From JACKDX01 sp964640175 (GTDB lineage Bacteria > Myxococcota_A > Polyangia > Polyangiales > GCA-016699535), in NCBI GenBank assembly GCA_964640175.1, contig CAZXFW010000007.1, positions 114,442 to 178,441 on the forward strand: a stretch of 64,000 nucleotides of DNA, in the 5' to 3' direction. Position numbers and translations under genes: made by a program. Of the stretch, positions 55,007 through 62,695 are shown piece by piece. Numbering within the stretch: position 1 is the stretch's first letter; each line of letters opens with the position of its first letter. Under the pieces are notes generated by a model that saw only the letters and a program-made list of their open reading frames with translations, had not been told where the DNA came from and did no database searches.

Positions 55007-55618
55007 GTGAAAGATGTTTTAAAGAGTGTCTTGCGGCAAAGTGTGCAAGGGCTGGAGCATCGAATGCATTCCCTTCGCCGAAAGAGCAGCCTTCTAGGCT
55101 GGAAGCAATGGTTGACGGACTATGAGGGCCGTATCCTTGATGTGGAGCTGACTCAGCGCATGGCGCGGCTACTGCCTGTTTCTGCATTGACTGTGGCTAT
55201 TGATACACAAGGCGTGCATGTGCATGCGTCCTTGGACTCTGGCGAGATCATGGATATGAGCCTTGTGCCGGAAAAGGTGCGATTTGCAACAGGCGGAGCC
55301 AAAGAAGTTGAAGTGCGATTGGAACCGGCGCAGTTGGCGTCTCATCCCTTGGCGCGCACAGTCGTAGGGGCGTTTGCATCGATTGTGGCCCATCGCATGT
55401 GGCGTGTGGTGCTTCCTGCGTTGGAACCTCCAGAGCTTGCTGTGGTAGATCAAGACAGCAACATCTTTCGAATTGACTTGCGATCTGTGCCAGCGGTTCG
55501 TCAAGTGTTGCATCGCCAGTGGGCTTGCATGATTACGGATTTGCTGAGCTTGCAGAGGCTTGAGCTTGAGCCAGGACAGCTACGCTTGGTATTTGCGTCC
55601 TTTATGCCTGAGCGTTAG
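55007..55618 (+). CDS. Hypothetical protein
   Basis: A 203-residue protein from GTG 55007 (AAGGTG 10 bases upstream), 20 bases after the radical SAM gene, so probably co-transcribed. I do not recognise it. It starts with a basic helix (LKSVLRQSVQGLEHRMHSLRRK), followed by alternating strands (ALTVAIDTQGVHVHASL; EVEVRLEPAQLA), without a signal peptide or membrane helix. The stop overlaps the convergent cysC stop by TTAG. Confidence 0.7.
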   Translation: MKDVLKSVLRQSVQGLEHRMHSLRRKSSLLGWKQWLTDYEGRILDVELTQRMARLLPVSALTVAIDTQGVHVHASLDSGEIMDMSLVPEKVRFATGGAKEVEVRLEPAQLASHPLARTVVGAFASIVAHRMWRVVLPALEPPELAVVDQDSNIFRIDLRSVPAVRQVLHRQWACMITDLLSLQRLELEPGQLRLVFASFMPER

Positions 55619-56229
55619 GCCTTTAACACAGGGATATAGTGGTTTTTTTGCAAGTGCGTGACGAGAACTTGTGCACATGCATCGATGTCCTGCTTCTCTG
55701 TGTGCAACGTAAGCTCTGGGTGTTCTGGAACTTCATAGGGCGCACTGATGCCCGTGAAGTCAGAAATCGTTCCTTCGCGAGCTTTTTTGTAGAGGCCTTT
55801 GGGGTCGCGTGCTTCGCAAGTTTCAAGTGAGGTTGCCATATACACCTCGATGAACTCTCCTGGCTGATGCAGCGCGCGCACACGAGCACGGTCGATGCGA
55901 TAGGGCGATACAAATGTTGCGAGCACAATTACTCCGGCATCCACAAACAGCTTGGTCACTTCTGCGATTCGGCGGATGTTTTCGCTGCGGTCTTCAGGAG
56001 AAAACCCCAAACCATGACTGAGTCCATGTCGCACGTTATCGCCATCAAGCACATAGGCTGCGATGTGGTTTTGTACAAGAAGCCGCTCTGTGCGTGAAGC
56101 AACTGTGCTTTTTCCCGATCCTGAAAGTCCTGTTAACCATACGGTGAGACCTTTATGGCCATAGGCCTTGGCACGCTCCTCGCGAGTAACCTCACCTCGA
56201 TGCCACGTAATGTGATGATCTGAGCTCAT
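55615..56229 (-). CDS. cysC: Adenylylsulfate kinase
   Basis: A 204-residue APS kinase. ATG 56229 overlaps the lepA stop (ATGA) and has AAGGTG upstream; a longer frame to 56361 inside lepA is rejected. Walker A is GLSGSGKST (34-42). LDGDNVRHGLSHGLGFSPEDRSENIRRIAEV and YMATSLETCEARDPKGLYKKAR are diagnostic of CysC. It makes PAPS for sulfate reduction or sulfation. No ATP sulfurylase gene is in the window. Confidence 0.94.
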   Translation of the reverse strand: MSSDHHITWHRGEVTREERAKAYGHKGLTVWLTGLSGSGKSTVASRTERLLVQNHIAAYVLDGDNVRHGLSHGLGFSPEDRSENIRRIAEVTKLFVDAGVIVLATFVSPYRIDRARVRALHQPGEFIEVYMATSLETCEARDPKGLYKKAREGTISDFTGISAPYEVPEHPELTLHTEKQDIDACAQVLVTHLQKNHYIPVLKA

Positions 56230-58025
56230 CCATTCACCTTGAGGATGGCATGAAATGCTTCTTGAGGGATATCCACGCTTCCCACACTCTTCATGCGTTT
56301 TTTCCCCTCTTTTTGCTTTTCCAACAGCTTGCGCTTGCGGGAGATGTCGCCGCCGTAGCATTTGGCCGTGACATCTTTGCGCAGCGCTCGCACTGTCTCT
56401 CGGGCAATCACTCTTGAACCGATCGCGGCCTGGATGATTACTTCAAACTGTTGTCGTGGGACAATCTCTTTGAGCTTTTCTGACAGGCGACGGCCCATGC
56501 TATACGCCTTGTCTTTGTGCACAATCGCACTCAGCGCATCAACTTTGTCTCCGTTGACCAACATGTCCAGCCGTACCAATGGATTTCGCCGATAGTCAAT
56601 TAGTTCATAATCCATTGACGCGTAGCCCTTGCTCAAACTCTTGAGCCTATCAAAAAAATCAAAAAGTACCTCCGCCATCGGCAACTCGTATGTGATGATC
56701 ACACGCTCGGTGGTCACGTATTGAATGCCGAGTTGAATCCCGCGGCGGTCCTGACAAAGCCCCAGAACAGCTCCCACAAATTGACCTGGCACGTAAATCG
56801 ATACTTTCAGGTAAGGCTCTTCGATGAAATCGATGTTACCCACTTCAGGTAATCTAGAAGGGTTCTCCACTTCGATGACGGTGCTGTCGTTCGTATGAAC
56901 TCGATACACGACGCTAGGCGCGGTGGTGATCAAATCGAGGTTGTACTCGCGCTCCAAACGCTCCTGAACGACTTCCATGTGCAGTAGCCCGAGAAATCCA
57001 CATCGGAAGCCGAAACCAAGCGCATCCGAAGTGTCTGGCTCGAACTGAAAGGCGCTGTCATTGAGGTTAAGTTTTTCGAGTGCATCGCGCAGTTCGTTGT
57101 ACTGGCCGCTGTCCGTCGGAAAAATGCCAGAGAACACCATCGGCTTGACCTCTTTGAAGCCCGCCAAGGCCTCGGTGGCTGGACGACGAGCTTCGGTGAT
57201 TGTGTCTCCAATCCGCGTGTCGCTGACCGATTTTATCGCGGCTGAAAAAAATCCAACCTCTCCGGTACTCAGAGAGTCGAGCGCGGTAGGAAAGGGAGAA
57301 AACACACCGATTTCGGTGACTTCGTAGTCTTGACCTACTGCCATGAGCCGGATTTTCGCTCCTTTGGACAGTGTGCCGTCCACCACTCGCACCAACACGA
57401 CCGCGCCACGATAGCTGTCGTACCAGCTATCCATGACAAGTGCGCGCAATGGATTGCTGGGCTGACCAGTCGGTGGAGGGACGCGTTCGACGATCGCCTG
57501 AAGTATGTCGTCAATGCCTTGGCCAGTTTTTGCGCTGGCAGAAATTGCATTTGAACAATCGAGGCCAATCACCTCAGTAACCTCTCGGCGCACGCGATCC
57601 ACATCTGCGCTCGGCAGATCAATCTTGTTAAATACTGGAATGATTTCCAGGTTGTTTTCTATTGCGAGGTACACGTTGGCAAGCGTTTGGGCTTGCACAC
57701 CTTGCGCCGCGTCCACGACAAGAAGAGCCCCTTCGCACGCGGCGAGCGAACGCGACACCTCATACGTGAAATCGACATGGCCAGGGGTGTCGATGAGATT
57801 GAGCTGATACACTTGACCATCGGTGGCTTTGTATTTCAAACGTACGGCCTGTGCCTTGATGGTAATGCCCCGCTCTCGTTCCAACTCAAGTTTGTCGAGA
57901 AATTGATCGGTGCGTTGTCGTTCCGTGAGCGCACCTGTGTGTTCCATGATTCGATCGGCCAATGTGCTTTTGCCATGGTCGATGTGTGCAATGATGGAGA
58001 AATTACGAATGTGACTAAGTGACAC
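56226..58025 (-). CDS. lepA: Elongation factor 4 (LepA)
   Basis: A ribosomal GTPase. GTG 58025 gives a 599-residue product, matching the length of well-known LepA proteins; TTG 58049 is a longer alternative. HIRNFSIIAHIDHGKSTLADR (G1), RGITIKAQAV (G2), DTPGHVDF (G3), NKIDLPSA (G4) and SASAKTG (G5) are intact, and the C-terminal EF4 domain (VVTAKCYGGDISRKRKLLEKQKEGKKRM equivalent) is present. It is followed by the overlapping cysC gene. Confidence 0.96.
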   Translation of the reverse strand: MSLSHIRNFSIIAHIDHGKSTLADRIMEHTGALTERQRTDQFLDKLELERERGITIKAQAVRLKYKATDGQVYQLNLIDTPGHVDFTYEVSRSLAACEGALLVVDAAQGVQAQTLANVYLAIENNLEIIPVFNKIDLPSADVDRVRREVTEVIGLDCSNAISASAKTGQGIDDILQAIVERVPPPTGQPSNPLRALVMDSWYDSYRGAVVLVRVVDGTLSKGAKIRLMAVGQDYEVTEIGVFSPFPTALDSLSTGEVGFFSAAIKSVSDTRIGDTITEARRPATEALAGFKEVKPMVFSGIFPTDSGQYNELRDALEKLNLNDSAFQFEPDTSDALGFGFRCGFLGLLHMEVVQERLEREYNLDLITTAPSVVYRVHTNDSTVIEVENPSRLPEVGNIDFIEEPYLKVSIYVPGQFVGAVLGLCQDRRGIQLGIQYVTTERVIITYELPMAEVLFDFFDRLKSLSKGYASMDYELIDYRRNPLVRLDMLVNGDKVDALSAIVHKDKAYSMGRRLSEKLKEIVPRQQFEVIIQAAIGSRVIARETVRALRKDVTAKCYGGDISRKRKLLEKQKEGKKRMKSVGSVDIPQEAFHAILKVNG

Positions 58026-58058
58026 AGCTAATCCGACAAGAGGCCGCAAAAAAAATAG

Positions 58059-58256
58059 TTACTTACGACGGGCTTTGGCGCTTTCTTCTAAGCTAAGTTG
58101 TCCCGGCAACTCTTGTGCATGGTGTTCTAGCACAAGGTCAATTCCTTCGCGGATATATACCGCAACCGGCACCTTGGTCCGCTCGTGCAGAAGCTTGAGT
58201 TTTTCGTTCTGCTCCGGCGTGATGTAAATCGTCGTCGAGACCTTTTTGCGTGCCAT
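58059..58256 (-). CDS. Small ribbon-helix-helix DNA-binding protein
   Basis: A 65-residue protein too short for a long-frame search. The beta strand KVSTTIYITPEQNEKLKLLH followed by two helices (VPVAVYIREGIDLVLEHH) is a CopG/MetJ-type fold. The tail is Lys/Arg-rich. I chose ATG 58256 because the fold begins there; the longer frame to 58535 is antisense to the neighbouring lipoprotein. It lies 33 bases upstream of lepA on the same strand. No toxin-like partner is seen, so it may be a stand-alone regulator. Confidence 0.75.
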   Translation of the reverse strand: MARKKVSTTIYITPEQNEKLKLLHERTKVPVAVYIREGIDLVLEHHAQELPGQLSLEESAKARRK

Positions 58257-58356
58257 AGAAAAGATGAACATATATGACAACACACGTAATGTCAATGTGT
58301 TTGGTTGCCAGGGATACGGGGATATCGGTATGCTCGCCATCCTGAGGCCCAATCCC

Positions 58357-59061
58357 ATGAAAACCCTTGGCAATTTGTGTTGGATATCATCGATAGGTCT
58401 TCTGTGGGCCGCATGTGGCGAGGGCAGTACGCTTCCCAAAGGCAGCCGTTCAGAGGACTCGGTGGCGGTGATATGCCAGGCAAGTGGATACGACATCAAG
58501 CCTGTCGACGTTAATAACGATGGCAGACCTGACATCCATCACATGTATCAGGATGGCAAAGAACGCTGCGTCCAATACGACATGAACTACGATGGAAAAA
58601 TCGATATCTCACGCATTTTTGAACACGATGGGCGAACCCCTTTGCGGGAGGAACATGATTTTGATTTTGACGGGCGGGTGGATCAAATCACCTATTATAA
58701 GGGTGGCCAGGTGGTCCTGAAAGAACTCGATACAGACTTCGACAACACCATCGACATGTGGGTGTGGTGCCAAGGCCAGCACATCACTAAAGCACAACGA
58801 TCGCGCCACCATTATGGCAGAGCAGACACCTGGGAATACTACGCCAACGGACGAATTCGTGGCATCACTTACGACGACAACAACGATGGCAAACCCGAAA
58901 AGTGGGAAGTATTCCGTGCCGAGCAGGTGGTCGCTGTTAAAGAAGACACCGATGCGGACGGAAAACCCGATCGGACAGAGCCTTTTCCTGCGGAGTCTGC
59001 GGGCTCACCGGAAGAGCCCGTCAGCTGCGATGGAACCCCTCTTAAGAGTGCTGCGCCATGA
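58357..59061 (+). CDS. Lipoprotein with repeated DxNxDGxxD motifs
   Basis: A 234-residue protein. ATG 58357 has GAGG 10 bases upstream. The signal ends at a lipobox-like LWAAC. The mature part is built of about seven repeats of a short acidic loop plus two strands: DVNNDGRPDI, DMNYDGKIDI, DFDFDGRVDQ, DTDFDNTIDM, DDNNDGKPEK, DTDADGKPDR. These loops resemble calcium-binding EF-hand-like or thrombospondin type 3 loops. Its stop overlaps the next gene, a paralogue, by ATGA. Confidence 0.85.
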   Translation: MKTLGNLCWISSIGLLWAACGEGSTLPKGSRSEDSVAVICQASGYDIKPVDVNNDGRPDIHHMYQDGKERCVQYDMNYDGKIDISRIFEHDGRTPLREEHDFDFDGRVDQITYYKGGQVVLKELDTDFDNTIDMWVWCQGQHITKAQRSRHHYGRADTWEYYANGRIRGITYDDNNDGKPEKWEVFRAEQVVAVKEDTDADGKPDRTEPFPAESAGSPEEPVSCDGTPLKSAAP

Positions 59062-59861
59062 AACGAAACGACTTCGTTGCAGGGTTGGTGATGGTGTTCT
59101 TGGCATCGTGTGGGGGCGCAGACTCGCGTGATGAAGAGATAGTGCGTTCCATGCAAATGGTAGGAGCGACAAGCTTGGGCCAGGGGAGCGAGGCGAATCG
59201 ATGCGACGTTAAACTTCCTGGTCGTGAAGAGAGCGAATACGACACGTCAGGAGATCAGGTTCCCGATGTGCGTAAAGTGTTTCAGCGGATTGGGAAGGAA
59301 AAAGACAAGCGTCTTGTCATGATATGCCGCGAAGCCGATCTCAACCAAGACGGCATCAAAGACGTGATCCGGTACTATAACGATGAAGGGCGGCCTATCC
59401 GTGAAGAAGCCGACCGGGACTTTAATGGGCGCATCGACTCTGTGATGTATTTTGATGCTGGCGAAGTCGTACGCCAAGAGCTGGATTCTACCGGTAAGGG
59501 CCGTGTGGATACGAAGATCTATTTCGATCGAGGCAGTCCGCTCCGTGCGGAACGTGATCTCAAGGGACGAAGCACTGCGACCAAGTGGCAACCCGATCGT
59601 TGGGAGTATTACGAGAAAAACCGCATTGTGCGCATGGGCACCGATCTTGATGGGGATGGCAAAGTGGATCGGTGGCAAAGGGACAGTTCGTTGGGGGAGC
59701 AAGCGGTTACGACGTCATTGGGCGAACCTGTGCTTGACCAAGAAGAGCAAGCAAAGGCCGATAAAGCCGCAGAGCCAGAAAAAAAACAGGACGAAACCAA
59801 AAACGCATCGCCTGCCAGTTCTGCCAACCCTCAAGCCAAACCATCCGGGACGGGTAAGTAG
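59058..59861 (+). CDS. Paralogous lipoprotein with DxNxDGxxD repeats
   Basis: A 267-residue protein with a good lipobox (FLASC). The same loops recur: DTSGDQVPDV, DLNQDGIKDV, DRDFNGRIDS, DLDGDGKVDR. The C-terminal 60 residues are a Lys/Glu/Pro-rich, probably disordered tail ending before GTGK. Tandem duplication and the ATGA overlap with the upstream paralogue suggest the two work together. Calcium binding is inference. The pseudouridine synthase gene begins 5 bases later. Confidence 0.85.
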   Translation: MKRNDFVAGLVMVFLASCGGADSRDEEIVRSMQMVGATSLGQGSEANRCDVKLPGREESEYDTSGDQVPDVRKVFQRIGKEKDKRLVMICREADLNQDGIKDVIRYYNDEGRPIREEADRDFNGRIDSVMYFDAGEVVRQELDSTGKGRVDTKIYFDRGSPLRAERDLKGRSTATKWQPDRWEYYEKNRIVRMGTDLDGDGKVDRWQRDSSLGEQAVTTSLGEPVLDQEEQAKADKAAEPEKKQDETKNASPASSANPQAKPSGTGK

Positions 59862-59866
59862 TTCGA

Positions 59867-60613
59867 GTGCCGTCAGCCGTTCGACTTCAGAAAATACTAG
59901 CCCAAGCTGGAGTAGCATCACGTCGGCAGGCTGAAGTGCTTATTCAAGAAGGCAAGGTGCGCATTAACGGACGTATTGTCCGTGAGCTTGGCATCAAGGC
60001 CAACCCACACAAAGACAAAATCGAAGTCAACGGCCGCAGAATCGTCGCAGAGACTTCGGTGTACTATGTACTCAATAAGCCGCGCGGTGTGGTGAGCACG
60101 ATGCGAGATCCCGAAGGCCGTCCGAGCATTAAAGATATCGTAAGTAGGATTGGTGTGCGTGTGTATCCAGTGGGCCGGCTCGATTATCATACAAGCGGTG
60201 TCTTATTGCTGACCAACGATGGAGAGTTTGCAAACGCATTGATGCATCCCCGAAGGGGAGTGCCAAAGACGTATGTGATTAAAGCCAGTGGTCGATTCAA
60301 CGAAACGCACCTGCAAGCGCTGCGCCAAGGCGTGCGCCTTGATAAAGAGACCACCACGGCGCCCGCGGACGTGCATGTGCTCAGCGAAGAGCCACGGCTG
60401 ACGTGGTTGCGAATGACGTTGAAGGAAGGGAAAAACCGCCAAATCCACCGCATGATGGAAATGCTGGGCCACAAGGTGTTGCGGCTAAGCCGCCTGTCGT
60501 ATGCGGGAATTGATGCCGAAGGACTCAGACCAGGGCAGATGCGTCCTTTGACGTCCCGCGAACTTGCACGGCTTAAACGCACGTACGGAAAGACCCAAGA
60601 GACACGTATTTAG
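59867..60613 (+). CDS. 23S rRNA pseudouridine synthase, RluB/RsuA family
   Basis: A 248-residue enzyme from GTG 59867. An N-terminal S4 RNA-binding domain (RLQKILAQAGVASRRQAEVLI) is followed by the catalytic domain with the aspartate in GRLDYHTSGVLLLTNDG. LTWLRMTLKEGKNRQIHRMMEMLGH is the family signature. The S4 plus this catalytic pattern fits RluB-like enzymes acting on 23S rRNA; RsuA cannot be ruled out by eye. It is 5 bases after the lipoprotein pair. Confidence 0.9.
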   Translation: MPSAVRLQKILAQAGVASRRQAEVLIQEGKVRINGRIVRELGIKANPHKDKIEVNGRRIVAETSVYYVLNKPRGVVSTMRDPEGRPSIKDIVSRIGVRVYPVGRLDYHTSGVLLLTNDGEFANALMHPRRGVPKTYVIKASGRFNETHLQALRQGVRLDKETTTAPADVHVLSEEPRLTWLRMTLKEGKNRQIHRMMEMLGHKVLRLSRLSYAGIDAEGLRPGQMRPLTSRELARLKRTYGKTQETRI

Positions 60614-60620
60614 GAATACA

Positions 60621-60839
60621 TCAGGGGCAAGGGCTGTTGTAAACTTGGCATGCATTGTTGCTCGCACATCCGCAAGCACGTTCAATGGTTACCCCCTCCG
60701 CACCTGCGAACGTATTGGGGCTGGTCTCGGGACCTGTATTTAGCCCTACGTCTGTGCCCGTGTGCAGCATCGTGAAACACGATATCCTACAAAAATGCCC
60801 ACTATCTTTAGTATGGCAGACTTTCGATTTAAACTCCAT
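60621..60839 (-). CDS. Possible small Cys-rich ORF downstream of the glycosidase
   Basis: A frame of 72 residues from ATG 60839 (up to 92 from ATG 60899, which would overlap the preceding gene). It contains seven cysteines, including GCASNNACQVYNSPC at the end. No signal peptide or ribosome site is clear. It may be a real small gene, or chance; the 255-base interval holds nothing else I can support. Confidence 0.25.
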   Translation of the reverse strand: MEFKSKVCHTKDSGHFCRISCFTMLHTGTDVGLNTGPETSPNTFAGAEGVTIERACGCASNNACQVYNSPCP

Positions 60840-60868
60840 GCGAAGTTGAAGTCCGCGAAGCTCATAGT

Positions 60869-62401
60869 CTATGGCGGATTCTCTAACGAAATACGGCAAG
60901 TGGCTTCGTTGCCGGCATGGTCCTGCACCCGAACCTCAATCACGCTGGACTGCGCGGGCAACGTAAGCTCAGCCGTGAAGGCATTTTCAAAGGTATCTTT
61001 GGATTGCCAGTCGGCCGTAGCCTCGCCAGACGAGTTTAGGTAGCGGTAGGCATACCGAGCAATCCCGCTTTCGGCATCCGTGGCAGAAATTGCTAGTTGT
61101 GGCTTGGCCTTAGAAGATAATCCCGCAAGAGCCGCGTGTTCAATTGAAGGAGGTTGCTTGTCACCGAGCTCTTGCGCCAACCGCTGGTAATTCGCGGAAA
61201 CATCGTTCAAGCGACCCGCGTCGTCCGTGAACATGAAGCTGGACGAGAGCTCTGCGGTCGATGGGGTAGGCTGAAGGACAAACCAAAACCATTTCTGCGT
61301 AAGTTTGGAAGTGGCAAGCCAGGGCAAGAGACTGTCTTGATACGCAATCACGTTGGCCGACTTGGCATTGCAGTCTGTGAAATCGACACACGTTTTATTT
61401 TGGCCGGGGCTAAACTCGGTTAGCCATAACGGTTTGTCAATCGCTTGAACGTAAGAAGAATTCAGAAACTCCCGGAATGACTCCACCGATGCCTGAGTAT
61501 CCGCAACAGCCAAGGCGGGATCAGAGTTTCCTTGCCCGGCCTGATCTCCGGCAAGCCATGAGTAAGGATGAATGGCCCACACATCTACGGGAGGGGCAGT
61601 GCCATAACGCGCCCGGTAGGCATGGATCCACATAAACACCCATGCATTCGATTCCAGCATATCTCTCGCGCTCGGGTCGTTGCCAATGGCTGTCTTCATC
61701 GGCTCAGGCATGGAGTTGGGATCAGTAAACTCCTTTGTGCGCCACTTAAGAGGATGATTGTACCGAGCCCACGCAATGCCTCCGAGCACAATGCGGGCAG
61801 TGGGGTCATATTTACGTATCCTTGAAGAAAAAAGCGCAAAGTGGATCGCATAATCCTCAGGTGTGAAATACGGCGCCCAGTCTGGCTCATTGGCAATCTG
61901 GTAAAACGCTCCTGGCAAACGTTCTGCGTACATGGGAATCAAGAGGTAGCTCGCTAACACACTGTCCGTTGAGGGGTATGTGCCGGTGACCAACGCTTCT
62001 AGCTCTGCATAGGCCGCTTCTTCCTCATCATCAGCAAGATACTGTGTTTTGAGTGGGTCGAGATCGTAGCCTTCGGTGTTATCGGGCTTGCCGACCGTGA
62101 GCATCTGCTGTTGGTCGGCATAGCGATCTGCGCAATCTTCGATCTCGACTTGATTGGGATAACTACTGCCGTGGCCCCAGTTGAAAAACCAACCGAGTTT
62201 CATCTGATGTCCAAGCGCGCAGTGACCTCCGCCTCCAAAGCGGTGGTCTACGTTGTTAGCTTCCGGTGTAGAAGCCTTGCAAACAAGGTGGGAGGGTGAT
62301 GGTGGCGGTAGCGAGCCGATGTTGCCGCTGCATTGGATGAGGCAAGCAATGTTGAGCGCTAGCCCCGTCCGGCAGGGAGACATAAGGTTGAACGACATCA
62401 T
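60869..62401 (-). CDS. Exported clan GH-A glycosidase-like protein
   Basis: A 510-residue protein with an N-terminal hydrophobic segment and cysteines at NIACLIQC, possibly a lipoprotein. A TIM-barrel glycosidase pattern is visible: KLGWFFNWG, acid/base glutamate E172 in IANEPDW (the NEP motif), IVLGGIAWAR, VDVWAIHPYSW and nucleophile E329 in LWLTEFSPG. This fits clan GH-A (GH39/GH5-like families). The last 90 residues look like an Ig-like module ending in EVRVQDHAGNEATC. Substrate unknown. Start has only weak ribosome-site support. Confidence 0.8.
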   Translation of the reverse strand: MMSFNLMSPCRTGLALNIACLIQCSGNIGSLPPPSPSHLVCKASTPEANNVDHRFGGGGHCALGHQMKLGWFFNWGHGSSYPNQVEIEDCADRYADQQQMLTVGKPDNTEGYDLDPLKTQYLADDEEEAAYAELEALVTGTYPSTDSVLASYLLIPMYAERLPGAFYQIANEPDWAPYFTPEDYAIHFALFSSRIRKYDPTARIVLGGIAWARYNHPLKWRTKEFTDPNSMPEPMKTAIGNDPSARDMLESNAWVFMWIHAYRARYGTAPPVDVWAIHPYSWLAGDQAGQGNSDPALAVADTQASVESFREFLNSSYVQAIDKPLWLTEFSPGQNKTCVDFTDCNAKSANVIAYQDSLLPWLATSKLTQKWFWFVLQPTPSTAELSSSFMFTDDAGRLNDVSANYQRLAQELGDKQPPSIEHAALAGLSSKAKPQLAISATDAESGIARYAYRYLNSSGEATADWQSKDTFENAFTAELTLPAQSSVIEVRVQDHAGNEATCRISLENPP

Positions 62402-62485
62402 GGCAAGCTCGGGATACTAGTTAGTGTTACATGTCGTCAGATCTGCGGCAACGAGGCTGCGGGTTCCCCGCCACGACCAGGCAGA

Positions 62486-62513
62486 TTGACAGCGGCTCAA
62501 GGCGGACTATACT
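62486..62513 (+). promoter_or_regulatory. Promoter of the initiator tRNA gene
   Basis: TTGACA (62486-62491) and TATACT (62508-62513) with a 16-base spacer, the best match to a sigma-70 promoter in the window. The bases right after the -10 are CCGGCCC, a GC-rich discriminator typical of stable-RNA promoters under stringent control. The tRNA starts 14 bases after the -10. Confidence 0.85.
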
Positions 62514-62527
62514 CCGGCCCACTTTGA

Positions 62528-62604
<77 letters not shown>

Positions 62605-62605
62605 A

Positions 62606-62661
62606 GTTGAAATCTTGCACAGCGTAGTGGACGCAAGTCCACGAAGCTGCAAGATTTCAAC
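62606..62661. other. Long GNRA-capped stem-loop after tRNA-fMet
   Basis: A 13-bp arm (GTTGAAATCTTGC with GCAAGATTTCAAC) continues through AGC/GCT after a 2-base bulge, a 3-by-3 internal loop (GTA/GAA) and a 6-bp GTGGAC/GTCCAC stem to a GCAA tetraloop. The total is 22 pairs in 56 bases. There is no T-run on either side. It lies between the tRNA and the stop of the convergent lipoprotein gene at 62696. It could be a terminator or a mobile palindrome (REP-like); see findings. Confidence 0.7.
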
Positions 62662-62695
62662 GATGTCTACGAGCATTCGCGAAGCGAAGCGCGCA

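Noticed and set aside
58257..58535. Extended 158-residue form of the ribbon-helix-helix gene
   Set aside because: The extra part is antisense to the start of the first repeat lipoprotein and does not resemble a protein domain.
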